From assembly GCF_000189635.1 (NCBI RefSeq), contig NW_002476454.1:310001-374000 (forward strand): 64,000 nt of DNA, read 5' to 3'. The stretch comes from Tetrahymena thermophila SB210. Its lineage: Eukaryota; Ciliophora; Oligohymenophorea; Hymenostomatida; Tetrahymenidae. The notes beneath the pieces were generated by a model. It had not been told where the DNA came from. It saw nothing but the letters and a program-made list of their open reading frames with translations, and searched no databases. Position numbers and translations under genes: made by a program. Below, in pieces: positions 51,983-64,000 of this stretch. Within the stretch, counting starts at the first letter, position 1. Each line of letters opens with the position of its first letter.

Positions 51983-53242
51983 ACTTTATAAACTAAATTT
52001 TTTTACTTTTTTCTAATTATTATTAATTTTTAATGAATTATGTTAGACAAATATTTTGATGAAATATCTATGAAATATTTAGCCATCACAATATATAGTA
52101 AAAATTATAATTGCTATCAGAAAATCTCAGATCTCAAAATATAATAATTCTTTATGGAAGTTTGATCAATTTAAAAAATATCTTAAAAAAAACACACCTT
52201 TTTACTTTAAATTTAATATTTATTTTAAGAAATTTATTTTAATTTAGAATTATTATTTAATCAATAATTATTAAATTGCTAATAATCTAAAAATTAAAAC
52301 CTTTTTAGTAATAAATAGATTTAAAAATCAAAAAATGAAGGAAACTTTTAAATCTGAAATTTAAACTTAATTATATTGGTTTTGTAATAAAATAATTATT
52401 AAAATGAATCTTTTATTGATAAATTTATTATTCTTAAATAAAAAATAATCAAAACATAATAAATAAATAAATGTGGTATTGTAATTAGTTAAAATTTAGT
52501 CTACAAATTATTTATTTAAATTATATTTTAACATTTAAACATTTATTTATTTTTCCTTAAAAGGACATTTAATACTTTTAAATTATTCAAAAATAATTAA
52601 TAATTTAGAACTAGTTTTATATTGAAATAGATTTTTAGAAATGAATGCAAAAAGGTAACATCAAAAAGTAACATATTGCTTATCCTAAAGTATTTTTACT
52701 CAAACATATTTGGAAATAGAAAGTCTTCTTAATTAAATCAATGAAAGAATATTTTAGAAAAAATGGTAAAAAAGTTTGAATTTTATTTATTTATTTGCTT
52801 GTTAAACTTTTATTTATATCATTTTCTTATGTATGTTTTTGAATTAATTAAAAATTTTGAAGATTAAATGTAGTTATTTATTTATTTTATTGAAGAGTTC
52901 GTTTAAAGATAATTTCAACTAATATAATTAAAACCTGAATTTATAATATAAAAAGTACTAACAAACACTTAATTCTAAATTAAAAAGAAATTAATATAAA
53001 AGAAAAAGATAGAGCTTTAAGAGCGATAGCTAGTATTGCAAGTTTTAGTCTTTTCAAATAAATACTACATAAATTATAGATCTACTAGAATAAATCTACT
53101 CAATAATCTATCTAAAAATTAGGTTTAGTTTGACATTAATATTTTAGAAAGCAATTTATTGATAGATCAAGTTTATTTATTGCATTAAGAGATACTTTAA
53201 AAAAGATTAAGAATTGAAACTAATTATAAAGATACCAAAAAC
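51983..53242. other. Divergent region, may hold 5' exons of the VPS54-like gene
   Basis: 1.26 kb upstream of the VPS54-like start. An ATG at 52641 opens MNAKRQHQKVTYCLSQSIF and stays open about 40 codons to a possible donor (TGGTAAAA). The frame used by the VPS54-like exon is itself open well upstream of its first Met (peptide ILESNLLIDQVYLLHQEIL). Either could be coding, and I cannot decide from sequence. Confidence 0.4.
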
Positions 53243-56200
53243 ATGAGCAATTACCAATCTAACTTCAAAGAGTAAAAATCTCAGGATAGCCATTCATAGC
53301 CTGCGTCAAATAATAGTTCGATTTTAACTCATTAATCAAGCATAGATAAAAATAAATAAAATTAACCGAAAAATTAGCAAACGCCATAAATACAACGCTA
53401 AACAGCAGGATTACTAGATTAGTCAGCATCGTTTCATGGAAATTAAGGAATTAATGGAGGATTAAGCTTATAGCAAAGTATAAATAATACCAATCCAAGT
53501 AATATGGAATCATTCAATAGATATATTACTTAATTAATCCCAAATAGAGCATAGAAAGTTGTTGATAATGTTTTAGAAAAATATGAAAAAATTAAAGATA
53601 TCATTGAAAAAAATATTAAACCAAATAAGTATAGTTTAAGCGAAGAAGAACTTTAAAAATTGACAATATCTATAAGCGATTTTGACCAGTATAAAAATAG
53701 GATACTTACAGATTATAAAGAGTATTAACATTAAAAATAGTAAAACGGTAGTTTTGAAGATCATCTTCATGATATGCACCTTAACAAAAATTTGATTAAT
53801 TGCTATTCTAAAGTGCCTACAATATTTTTTAAAGAGTATGAAAATGAAAACTATCCTTTTTTCAATGATATTGGAAGAGACGTTAGGGCTCTTATGTAGT
53901 ATCAAAATTAATTAGTTGAATACCTTGATGAAGTAGAGCTAAATTTATTCTATCAAGTATACTTTAGGTAAAAAGTTTTCAATTTATTTAAGAAAATAAT
54001 TTAAAGGATAAGCAAAAAACAACAGACGATAATGCTTAGAGTTTTATTTAATATAAAAATTTTAGTTTAGAAAAAATTGTTTTAGAGCTGGTTAATATAA
54101 ATATAACTTACCATGCTTTTGATGCAACATTTTTAAACATAAATTGCAAATATTTAATGATTATTTTTATAAATAGATTCAATCAGATACTTGAAATGAT
54201 ATTAAATTTTGATAAAATGGGAAGTAAGTGTGAAGAAAATCTCTAAAAAGTTAAGATAATTAAAGAAACTAATTAAAAAATGAAATAAAAGCTTTTGAAA
54301 GGAGGCTTGGAAATAGTCAAAAAGAAAAAGGCTCAACAAAGACTTTTAATGACTTATGAAGTTTTAATTAGAATGAAATAATTAAACTAAAATAAAGATT
54401 TAGCTTTATAAGAAGATCCAAAGTTAGAGCAAATATTACTAAATGAAGAGGAAAAGTTATCTAATTATTCTTCACCATAGAATAACTTACAAGCATAAAT
54501 TGCTAACTCATAAAACAAAATGACTATAAGTAATATTTTAGTTTTTACAAAAAAAAATATATAATTTAAATTAAATTAATTTTACAGGTGGAGAAGTTAA
54601 GAAAAGTGATAGGCTTTTAGAAAAATTAAAGTCAATAAGCCTTTATAATTTTATTTAAAAGAAATATGTCTAAGTTATTAAGAAGGAAGAGCAAGACCAC
54701 TACTCAGAATTACTTGATGGCATTAGCAAATATTTGAAAGAAAACTTAAATTATAAAGAAGTTTAGAAAAAGTAGAATCATGCAGAACTAAGCATAGATA
54801 TTTCTAGCATTCACAGCTACAACAGTAATTTACACAATGATTCATCATCAATTCATTATGATTAGGAAGATGATATAGATGAAAGCCTCTAAGTATTTGA
54901 ATGGACTTTTAATGATATTCACTCAATTTAAGCTACTGAGACAAAATTGGCTAAGTTATACCTGAAGTCCTCACATAACTTTGAACTTATAAGAATTGAA
55001 GTTCTTAAAAATAACATAATTAAAGATGTATAAAAGTTTCAAAATTAAATTAGAAATTAGTTCAGAGAATACTGTATTTAGCTTTACAAAACTCATAACT
55101 ATCATGAGAATAAAGAATTTAAATAAGATAAGGATGATTAACATGCATTTTTAAATGATGTTAATGATATCCTATTGATTAAATTTGCTTAGTTTTACTC
55201 AAAGTTAATATAATCTTACATTGTTAAATCATTTTCCTTGATTTATCAAATAAAGTAAGAAATAATAACTTCTACTTGGTAAACTGAGCAATCAGTAGAA
55301 TATTGGGGTTAAAAAGTATTACCTATTATTTGTAATTTCACTAAATTTTAGATAGAAATATTAGATACCTTTTCTTCTGATCTGATTGCATATGTAAAAT
55401 ATATCAATACATCTACAGATGCTAATTTGGCCTTCAAAATAAGTTCTTCAAATGAACTCTTTTAATATTGGCTCAAGGAATTTCCTACTATGTTTAAGAA
55501 AACCTCTGAGCTATCCTTTTTAGAATCCACTAATCTACCAATATAAATATAATCTGAATTAGTAAAGGCAAATAAAGACACCATTCAAACTTATGACATA
55601 AATTATTTCTACAAGCAAAAATCAGGACTTCATTTTGAGCTATTTACAACATTTGATGAAAAGCAAAGAATTATATTAGAAAATGCCTTATCTAATGATA
55701 ATTGGAATCCTTGTAACATCTCATATAAAATATACAACCTTTTAGACTATTTTTTTATATAAAAAGTAATATTTTTAATTTACAACTATTGATATTATTT
55801 AGTATTAAATTTGAAAAATAAATGGAGGGTTTCTTAAAATATTTTAATTAAATGAAAACCTAAAACAAAATAAATGTTTTTAAAATAGAAAAAACATGAT
55901 TTACATAGCAATAGTGATGATGAAGAAGAATAATTTAACAAAATAAGAAGCAATATCATAAAAGCAGATAGTGAAGATGAAGAGGAAGACCTACAAGATT
56001 TAAATCATTATTACATTAAAAAATTTGAGAGAGAATACAAAATTCAATTAAATAAGCTCATCTTTGAAAAGGAAAATAAAAAGTACATGTTCTCTGAAGG
56101 ATTTTTAGTTTTCTTAAAGCAAGTTTAGAAATATATAGGAATAATGGCAGAATCTAAAATATAATACAGCAAAGAATATTTTATCAGATTTATTTCTCTT

Positions 56201-57175
56201 CTAAGGTAGTACAATACCTTTTCAAGAGAGTTTATTGTACTTGCAAAAGGAAAAAATCCTTAATTTCCACAGATGAATGGGAAAGTTACAGTAAAAAATT
56301 TAGCCACTAGCTCTCTAAACTTGACATTTCTTATTAAGATATTTGATAAAATCAAAGAAAGATTAGTTTAAAATACAGATGTTTCGAAGGAAATAATTGA
56401 TGCAGAGTTTCAGAAGATCAAAATAGATATTTAAAATCATATTTCCGAAATTTTTGGAACAATTCCAAATATTATTAAGGATATGTTATAAAAATCTGCA
56501 TCATAGGTAAATTTGCTTGGTTGGCATAAACCCTAAGAAAAAATAAATGTTCCTCTTGCTCAAACTGCACGTATTGTTGATAGTATTCGCTCAATGTATA
56601 ACGTCTTAGAGGAAATATTAAACACAAGTGAGCTGAAATATATTTTTGAAATGATTATTAATGATTTTATTGAAATTTACATTTATACATTTATTTAGCT
56701 GTTAACCTCTTCTGACAGTAATAGGCTTTCTGTTTAAAGGATAAAAGATGAAGTTACCTATTTTTGTAATGAAATAGTCGAGATATCTATTATACCACAA
56801 CTTTCTAATATAGAAATGTTGATTCATTCAGTAGAGTAAGTAATTTAGATTTAAAAAGTACCCAGATTGGAGGAGATAAAAAATAAGTAATAAAATATTG
56901 AAAACATAGAAGATGAAGATTAATAAATAGATCTTTCAAAATAAAAAGCATAATAAAATAATAAAGAAGATGAAATTTAAAGAATCACTAAAAAATTCTC
57001 TTAGTTAAAAGAAAATGATGATGACTAATAAACAGAAAAAATGTACTAATCATCTGAAATGAATAAAATTAATATAAATAATAATAGTAACAAAAATATG
57101 ATAAATGACTCATAATCTGAGTCACCTAACAAGAATAGTAATAATCAAATTTCAGTAAATAACCAATCATCATGA
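53243..57175 (+). CDS. VPS54: VPS54-like subunit of the GARP/EARP tethering complex
   Basis: Four exons from the first secure Met: 53243-53967, 54177-54529, 54588-55765 and 55889-57175, giving 1180 aa. GARP tethers endosome-derived vesicles at the trans-Golgi network. The Vps54 N-terminal domain is seen as VPTIFFKEYENENYPFFNDI, LVEYLDEVELNLFYQVYFRFNQIL and KQKLLKGGLEIVKKKKAQQR, the last matching the LEIV-KR-R helix. In the C-terminal half LENALSNDNWNPCNI, LGWHKP...PLAQTARIVDSI and LNTSELKYIFEMIINDFIEIY are the family blocks. A Ser/Gln/Asn-rich N-terminal stretch and an acidic Gln-rich C-terminus are lineage additions. The 209-nt intron 53968-54176 joins YFR to FNQ and restores the family spacing. 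The N-terminus may extend further upstream. Confidence 0.8.
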
Positions 57176-57718
57176 AAATATTTTAGATAATCATAAATAA
57201 ATGATAACTAATTTATTAAGAGAATTTAAATAATATTATATAAAATTAATTAATTTAAATAAATAAATAAATAATTTTTTTGCAAATTTTTAATTTTTAT
57301 TTTAGTAAAATTTAATTCAAAAAAATGCAATAAGTAGTCAAACAAACACTTATCAAATCGCATTTCTATAAAATTAAAAATATTAAATATTTTAATAGAG
57401 ATAATCTAATAAAAAAATAATATTTAACATAATATTGACTGTTTAATTATTTTTTTATTTTTTTTATTTAAATATTTGAATAGAATTTGATCTAGAATTA
57501 ATGAAATAGCTGTTAAGATATTAATTTTATGGTAAATAATAACTAACTGAAAATTGCTTATGTTATTATAATTTTGTTAGAATAGGTGAAAAACAATATA
57601 GGTACAATATTATAAATTAAATATTTTCTCCTAATTTGAGAAATTTATTTAGTTGAAACAAAAATTATTAATAAATTAATTTTCTTTTTATTTAAAAAGT
57701 GAAATATCTATCAATCAA
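57176..57718. other. Convergent intergenic region
   Basis: 543 bp of AT-rich sequence, with a short TCAA/ATCA repeat at about 57710-57724 at the edge of the next gene. Nothing else is seen. Confidence 0.5.
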
Positions 57719-60043
57719 TCAATCTTAATTATTTATTGTAGTATTTTCATATTTTATTTTAGGTAAATGATTAAAATCAATTTAAGGATTTATGCTCTTT
57801 CTTGCTTGCTAAAGCTAATTTGACTCATTCTATTTTTTTATTTTTTCATTGTTTAAGTCTATTTATTCTTTTTTATGAATTTTAATGTATTCAAAAAGCA
57901 TTTCAGTTTATTTAGGAGTAGAAGTACTTCTTTTAGATTTATTATTTTAGATTGAAAATTAACCTCCAAATTATTTATGATAAATATCATGACAGCTACT
58001 TCTAAGCAAGCTTTTAGATTCTAAATCCAATTATTAATTTCTTTTATTATTATGTTAAACAGGACTCTAGCTAATATTACAATCAAATTTTAGTTAATTT
58101 TTTGAACATGGTGCTTTTCTATAAATTAAACATGTATTTTATCTTTAATCCTATTCTTGCTTATTTAAAGCTACAGATAGATCTAAACTCTTGTGATTAA
58201 GCTAATTATTATACAGTTAAAAATTATTTAATTCGGTCTAAAATATTTATTTTTCCAAATCAATTGATTTTTCTTTATTATTTCTATTATCACATTTATC
58301 TTTTGCAATTTAAATTGTCTATTACAACTAATTTTATAAGGAATTAAAGTTAGAAAATTATTAAATGCTATTTGTTTTTTATGAGCTCAAGTCAACGAAG
58401 CAAGGTTAAATACCTTTTTTTTATTAAATATTTGTATCCTAATTTTATTAAAAACTTATTTAATCTTTTTCGAAATCCTCTCTCACATTTTTAGAAAATC
58501 TATTAATATTCTTAGTCTAGATATTAGTAGCAATTACCATGTCTCTTAATATTATTCTTTTTTCATTTTATTATGTTTATTATTAATTTAATATATTATT
58601 TTTATTATTAATATTTTAATATTAATTGCGAGAGACTTTAATTATATTCTCAGAGTCTATATCTTCTTACTTCCAATTTTAATTTTATTCTTTTACACTT
58701 ATAAGAACAGATTGAGGAGGTTTTTAACTCTGCTATTATTAAATTTCATTTTTTTTATTAAAGTTATTTAAAACTATTTTTTAATTTTAGCTATAGCGCT
58801 TGTTACAGAAATCTTAATTAATTTCATGAATGTTATATTTTTGATTATCTAAATTATATTTAACATGATCATTTTGCTTTTAATCTATTTTTTTGTATTT
58901 ATTATATTTGGAGCTAACTTAAAATAGATTACCTATTTTTGTAGGCGTTGATTATAAAAGCTAGATATTATCTTGCGTTTGCTTTATCAATTATTCTTTT
59001 AAATGATCTTTCTGATTTTAACAAATCGAAACATCTGCGGCTGTGATTAATATGTCTTAATTTTTTGAACTATCACTTAAAGATAATGAAGACAAGCTAT
59101 GATTTTTTTGATTTTCCTAAGTAATGCAAAGACTATATCCATTTTCTATTGTTTGTGTTTACAGAGATTGCTTTCTTCTTTAGCTATTTGTCCTGAAATT
59201 GTAATTACAGTTTACTGTTTTGAGTCTTTAATTTTCATTATTATTTAACTATAAATAATTATTTGGAAAATTAGTGTTTTCTTAACTAGGCGTAAAATAT
59301 CTAATTTTTTATAGCTATTTGAATTTTATAGAGTCTTAAGAATTTTTTAGATCAAGAATATTTTATGTAATTTATGATTAAAATAATTTTTCATTTTTAA
59401 ATTATATGCTTTTAAATAATTATTAAGAAGGTTCAGTATGTATTTGACATATTTCTTCTTCTTAAGTATAAGGCTTTTAATAGACTAATTTAGTACTTCT
59501 CCTTCTGCCATAGTTTAAGTATTTATCAGTAATTGGCTTTAAAAAGCTATATTTTATATCTAATTTTACCTATTCTTTGTTTTATGTCTTTTAATCTTCT
59601 AAATTCTAGTTTGCATTAACCCCTCTTTATAAAGGTTATAATCCTATTTCATAATCTAATTTATGCGTTAATAACTATTTTTAATTTGTATTCTCTTATG
59701 TTTTAATAATGTTGCTTTCTTATCTTTAAACTTCATCTTTTATTAGATCTTAAACTCTTTTATATTCTTAATTTTCCATTTAGCTTAAGCTTCTTTTATT
59801 ATTTTTTTTTGCAACCCTTTTCTTACTTTTAATTCCATTTTTTTAGTAAAATCCCTAATTATATTTACTCAAAGATAGTTCAATATCTAATATTTAATTA
59901 AAATTCTCTGTTTAAGAGTTCCATGGACCTATGTCTATGTTTTGCTATTAACCAAAATAGCTTTAATCTTGATTTCTTTACTGAATAAAAGAAAGCGTAT
60001 TTGAGTTTATTTATTTTGCTTCTTCTTTTATCATCTATAACAT
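57719..60043 (-). CDS. Gln/Asn/Ser-rich protein of unknown function
   Basis: Single exon, 774 aa, from ATG at 60043 to TGA at 57719, with reading frame checked at more than 25 points along it. It begins MLQMIKEEAKQINSNTLS and includes NIDIGPWNSQTENFNQILDI. Throughout it is rich in Gln (encoded mostly by TAA/TAG), Asn, Ser and Lys, with no domain, membrane segment or signal peptide. A few ordered-looking stretches occur (LDIKYSFLKPITDKYLNYGRR; LFEYIKIHKKEQIDLNNEK). It is divergent from the helix-turn-helix gene at 60837, 793 bp away. The family is not recognised. It may be a disordered scaffold or regulatory protein peculiar to the lineage. Confidence 0.7.
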
Positions 60044-60836
60044 TAATTCTTTATACTTAAATTTATTAATTTCTTGGTAATTATTTGTTGCTAATTTAAT
60101 CTTAGTTACAATCAATATATTCTTTAATCAAATCAATATAATAATCACTCAGTTTTTAAGAATATCTTAAGCTTCATTATTACACTTGAAAAATGATTTT
60201 ATCGTTTAAAAATTAAAATATTTTTGACAAATCAAAATTTTTTCTTAATAAATTAATTTTAATTTATTTTTTGAGACTTTATTGAGTTTTCTATTTTTTT
60301 TAAATAGTTAAACGAATTTCCCAAATTAAAATAACAACTTAATCATTTTTATTTGAAAAATTAAAATTTAACTTGCAAATAACTTACTTCAAACTACCAC
60401 TATTACTCATTACCTAATTATCTTTTAATAAAATACAAAATACTCAATTTAAAAAAAAAGACACCCAATATACATTTTTTACCAAAATTTAGAAGCAAAA
60501 TTACAAGATATTTATTTTGAAAATTCATCTGATTTAATTTAAGCATCTAAAATAATTCTTGGAAATATTTTTTAATTTAATTTGAATAAAAAAAAAAATA
60601 TTTTAATTATTAGATAATATTAAATTAGGGGAAATAATAATTTTTACTATTTTAAAAAATTCTTGTTCTAATTTTTAAAAATTTTAATTATAAAATAAAA
60701 TCTAAAAACAAAATATAGAATGAATTTTAAAGCTAAAAAATATGAACTTATTTTAAATAAATAATTTATAATTTATAATATTTATAAAAATTAATTTTAA
60801 AAATAATATTAACAAGTTTCAAATAAAATCAATAAA
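60044..60836. other. Divergent intergenic region
   Basis: 793 bp, very AT-rich, between two divergent starts. No motif is recognised. Confidence 0.5.
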
Positions 60837-62368
60837 ATGGAAGGAAATTTTTAGGCAACATTACCAATAAAAAAGTCAACCATGGAAAATTAAAAAAAAG
60901 GTAAAACTGGCGATCAAAAAGAAACATTTAAAGGTGAAAATATAGTGAAAATTTTGGATTCAACTTACTAAAATAGAGGGATTTTTCTACAAGAGTGTTT
61001 TTAAGGCTTCGATGATAAAGTAGAGGATTTGATGAGAGCAATACTAAAAGTTTAAAGTGATATGTAGAAATTGTTAGAATAAAGCTTTAAAACAGAGTCA
61101 TAAGTATCTTAAAAAAGTTCTTAATTTAAAAATATGGTCGAACTTGTCTGCATTGATTTGAAATTCATAGCCTTGTAAGCAAAAATATTTGAAAACTAAA
61201 TGAATGAGTATTAAACGAGGTTAAATAGCTGTATTCAAAATAACTTTGCAAAAGAAAATATTTAAACTGAATAGCATGAAATTAGTTATCTGAATGATAT
61301 ATAGAAAGCTATTTTCGATAATTACTTTGACCCTTGCCCTCAATAAATTTAAGGTTCGAATCCTGGAAGTGTAATATTTTTATTCTTAATTAAAAAAAAA
61401 TAGATATTCTTTGTTTTTAAAAAAAAATTTTATTATGAACAATAAAATAGCAATAAAGTTAATAATAACTAAAATTTTGCTTTAATGAATTATTTAGAAA
61501 TGATTTTTAATTTTTTATATGACAGGTTAATAATTGCTAAAATAATGAAGAAAAATTTGATGATGAAATACATCTAAATCTTAAAAAGTTGAGTTAGATA
61601 AATACTGATTAAATATTTTAAGAGACTATCACACCAAGTAGCAATATTGTAATAAATTTTTTATAATGTTGCAAAATTTTATAAAATTTTAGAAATATAT
61701 TACGTCTCAACTCGATTTTATTATTACACAACAATACAAAAATGGGTGATTTACAATTATAAGAACAAATGATAATAAGAAAATCAAAATTTAAATTCAC
61801 TTTTTAAAATGTTCTATAATAATACTAGCTCATTTTTATATTATAAAAAATTTCGATAATTTCAAGAGGATTAAACTTATAATAATTTAATAGATAGTTC
61901 AGTAAAATGAATTTTAGACTATCAAATAAGCTAGAATAAAAAATGACTACTCAAATTTATTTGAAACACCTACAGTAACTTAGATTTAGCATATAATAAG
62001 TTTTATTTATTAGAATTATTTTAGGATTAAGGAGATGCCGAAGATGTTCGAGATAAAAATTTTAAAGTATTTATGAATTTATTTATGAGTAAAAAATTCA
62101 AAAATAAAAATTTTATTTTTAGGAGGAAGAGGAAGAGAAGGATGGTTAGTAAAAGAATATTAATTCTATTGAGTCAGAAAAGTTAAAAAGGTAATTTAAG
62201 AAGAGGTATACTGTTGAATAAAAAATAGAAATTGTGAAAGAAATTACATCGAAAACATTTTACCAGGAAAAAAAAATAATACCAAAGAACTTTTTGGCGA
62301 AGTATTAAATATGCTACTAAACACTTCAAAACTGGATTAAAAAATATTATGAAAAGTAAAATGAATGA
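60837..62368 (+). CDS. Protein with C-terminal helix-turn-helix (transposase/CENP-B-type) domain
   Basis: Five exons: 60837-61370, 61526-61648, 61894-61974, 62025-62066 and 62123-62368, giving 341 aa, with all junctions in phase 0. Residues 1-178 are helical with a Gln-rich coiled coil (DDKVEDLMRAILKVQSDMQK). The last 54 residues, from RYTVEQKIEIVKEI at 288, form a basic helix-turn-helix ending IPKNFLAKYQICYQTLQNWI plus KKYYEKQ. The pattern [KR]xYTxEQKxxIVxE...LAxxY.I...TLxxWxKKY is that of the DNA-binding heads of many DNA transposases and of Psq/CENP-B-type proteins. No catalytic domain is present. The exon order and splice phases are good, but the short exons 3 and 4 are less certain. It is likely a nuclear DNA-binding protein. 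Confidence 0.65.
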
Positions 62369-63269
62369 TTTCAAGTACTAAGTATTTCATAGTAATCTAT
62401 TAAATTTAGTATAAATAATGGTAAAAATTCGAAGTAGAATAGAACTTTTAAAAGATTATTAGTGTCATTTTATTAACGGGTGAGAAAATGTTAATAGTTT
62501 TGAAGAAGAAGAAAAAATATTATAATAAAGGCTGTATCTATCTATTAACATAATATGTAATTTACTGACGTTTACATTTGCAAATATAAATTAATTAAGT
62601 ATTTCTTATAGCAGATTTTAATTTGTATTCTTTTTAAATTGTTTTTTTTATTAAGAAATTATTACTTACACTAACATATATAAGCTTGAAAACTTGATAA
62701 CATTAATAATAATGTTGTTTTCAAATCAAAATACAAATGAAATTGTTTTTGTAGTCGATTTCATAAAATTCTATATGGATATAATCACTATTTTAATTGA
62801 TTTATATTTTACTATTCCATCTTTTAAAAAATTTAGCTTTAAATTAATAATATTGTTTATAATCAAAATATTTTAAAACTTTGATAAAATCTAAAAAAAA
62901 AAGAAAAAATGAAAAAAGGGGATAAAAACATCTGAATGTTGTTTTTTAATTTAAAAAATTCAATGTCTATCATATAATAGATATGTATCTAGAATATATT
63001 ATCATTTTATTGATGTATTCTATAAAATATTAAATATTATTTATATAGTAGAAAACTTTATTTTATAAATTTTCTTTTTTAAATTAAAAAAATTTGAATA
63101 ATAAAAACAAGGAAGGCAAGAATAAGAAGGCTTATTTAATTACCAAATAATTTAAGTACGTAAGCAAACATTTATTTGAGTTAAGTATAAAAATCAAAAA
63201 TTCTGGTTACTTAAATCTGAGTAACAGATTAGCACTCTTTAATTTCATTTATTTATTTTGAAATAATTA
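62369..63269. other. Intergenic region
   Basis: 900 bp, AT-rich. Short open frames occur on both strands but none shows a motif or matching neighbour. Confidence 0.45.
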
Positions 63270-63387
63270 ATGCTCAATAAAATTCATAGGAAATTTACCT
63301 TTTTTTTTTCTTTCTCTACTTCTCCTTCAATTTATAATTTGTTTGAGGTTCGTATAGGTAAAATCGCAAAAATGAAAAAAAACAAAA
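63270..63387 (+). CDS. Probable first exon of a tRNA-binding-domain (EMAP II-like) protein, partial
   Basis: The exon opens MLNKIHRKFTFFFSFSTSPS, a basic Ser/Phe-rich stretch like a mitochondrial presequence, then NLFEVRIGKIAKMKKNK up to a donor GTAAGC at 63388. The block [FL]xVRIGKIxKxxK is the opening strand of the tRNA-binding OB fold found in EMAP II, Arc1p and the C-terminus of methionyl-tRNA synthetases. The expected continuation (HPxADxLYxxxID) is not seen before the window ends, so the next exon may lie beyond it, or start near 63986 after a TTTAG. The call rests on one motif. Confidence 0.4.
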
Positions 63388-64000
63388 GTAAGCTAAACTG
63401 TTTTAAAAAAATAATATTTTTCAGCAGCTTTTGGAATTGTAAAAAAAAAGTATTCTTGCTTAATTTTATTGAAATAAATAAAAAATTGTAAACAAAAGTG
63501 AAAAATCTGCATTAACAATCAAATAGAGATATTCCATTAAAAATTAATTCTAATACCTTTTAAATTTATACTCAATTAATGAGTTTTGGAAGTATTTTGT
63601 CTTTATAGTACTTGACTATTCTACCCTTTTTCTATTTTGATGCGAAAGTAATTAAAAATTTGAAATTAAGAAATATTTGGTATAGACAGTCAATTTATTG
63701 AACGATTTCGCGATTAATTGCTTATTAATTAGTTAGTTAGTTATTTTATTCAGTTTATCTAATAATTTCGCACCAAACTGCAGCTAAATTTCTACTGAGT
63801 CATACAAAATTATATATCTCCCTCATTGGATTCTTAAAGCGTTAATTTAGCACTGGCTGTGTTTTCAGCAAAAAAATTGATTATTAAATAACAATATTAT
63901 AGAACTGCATATTAGATCAATTTTAATTTCACCTCTTGGTATTAATTGATAGTATTTTAACCTTTATATAAATCAATTTGTTTAGGTTTCAATGTGAAGT
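63388..64000. other. Possible intron, then window end
   Basis: AT-rich sequence with no clear exon. A tandem TTAG tract (TTAGTTAGTTA) is at about 63730-63742. It may be an intron of the gene starting at 63270. Confidence 0.35.

Noticed and set aside
61353-61365. GGTTCGAATCC, identical to a tRNA T-arm
   Set aside because: No matching acceptor stem, D-arm or anticodon arm lies upstream at the right distance, and the stretch is inside a good coding exon (QGSNPGS).
1-64000. Telomere repeats, chromosome-breakage sites, CRISPR arrays, rRNA genes
   Set aside because: No C4A2/G4T2 runs, no regularly spaced repeat-spacer pattern and no rRNA-like GC-richer block were seen on either strand.

Overview
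The window reads as nuclear DNA of a Tetrahymena-like ciliate, most likely a macronuclear chromosome interior. It is extremely AT-rich, and every long coding frame is full of in-frame TAA and TAG read as glutamine, with TGA as the only stop. Genes are split by short AT-rich GT...AG introns, mostly 50-270 nt. I saw no telomeric C4A2 repeat and no chromosome-breakage-like motif. All gene models below were built by hand with the ciliate code, and each has a total exon length that closes in frame.

Left part (1-19,000): a secreted Cys-rich protein (898-3149, -); a small His-rich membrane protein (4433-5071, +); a drug/metabolite-type transporter (6349-7296, -); a circularly permuted YqeH/NOA1-like GTPase (8202-10274, +); MTO1/MnmG, the tRNA wobble-uridine modification enzyme (10695-13365, +); mitochondrial proline dehydrogenase (14100-16658, -); and a Med21-like Mediator subunit (18252-18667, -). 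The GTPase, MTO1 and proline dehydrogenase make this a mitochondrion-flavoured neighbourhood, probably by chance.

Middle part (19,000-38,000): a 1648-aa N-terminal-motor kinesin with a huge Gln/Asn-rich tail (19687-25062, +); a 427-bp element with terminal inverted repeats, looking like a non-autonomous DNA transposon (25525-25951); an EF-hand protein (26263-28305, -); a second secreted Cys-rich protein (29159-31481, -); and a 1346-aa single-pass membrane protein of unknown family (33162-37546, +).

The most unusual region is 38,000-47,500. An intact poly(A)-binding protein gene (38024-39853, -; four RRMs and a C-terminal MLLE domain with KITGMLID) lies divergent to a coiled-coil gene (43727-47454, +). 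Between them lies a decayed tandem duplicate of this divergent pair. It holds a broken, internally triplicated copy of the coiled-coil gene's 5' part (about 40978-42147), a truncated but still open PABP copy (42189-42869, -), and a second copy of the shared upstream region. Each parent gene kept its intact copy in a different duplicate unit. The PABP leader is strikingly A-rich, as expected of a PABP autoregulatory leader.

Right part (47,500-64,000): a charged coiled-coil protein (48065-49646, -), an ataxin-10 family protein (50115-51982, -), a VPS54-like GARP tethering subunit (53243-57175, +, 5' end unresolved), a 774-aa Gln/Asn-rich protein (57719-60043, -), a protein with a C-terminal transposase-type helix-turn-helix (60837-62368, +), and a probable first exon of a tRNA-binding-domain protein running off the window (63270, +). 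No rRNA, tRNA or CRISPR array was found.
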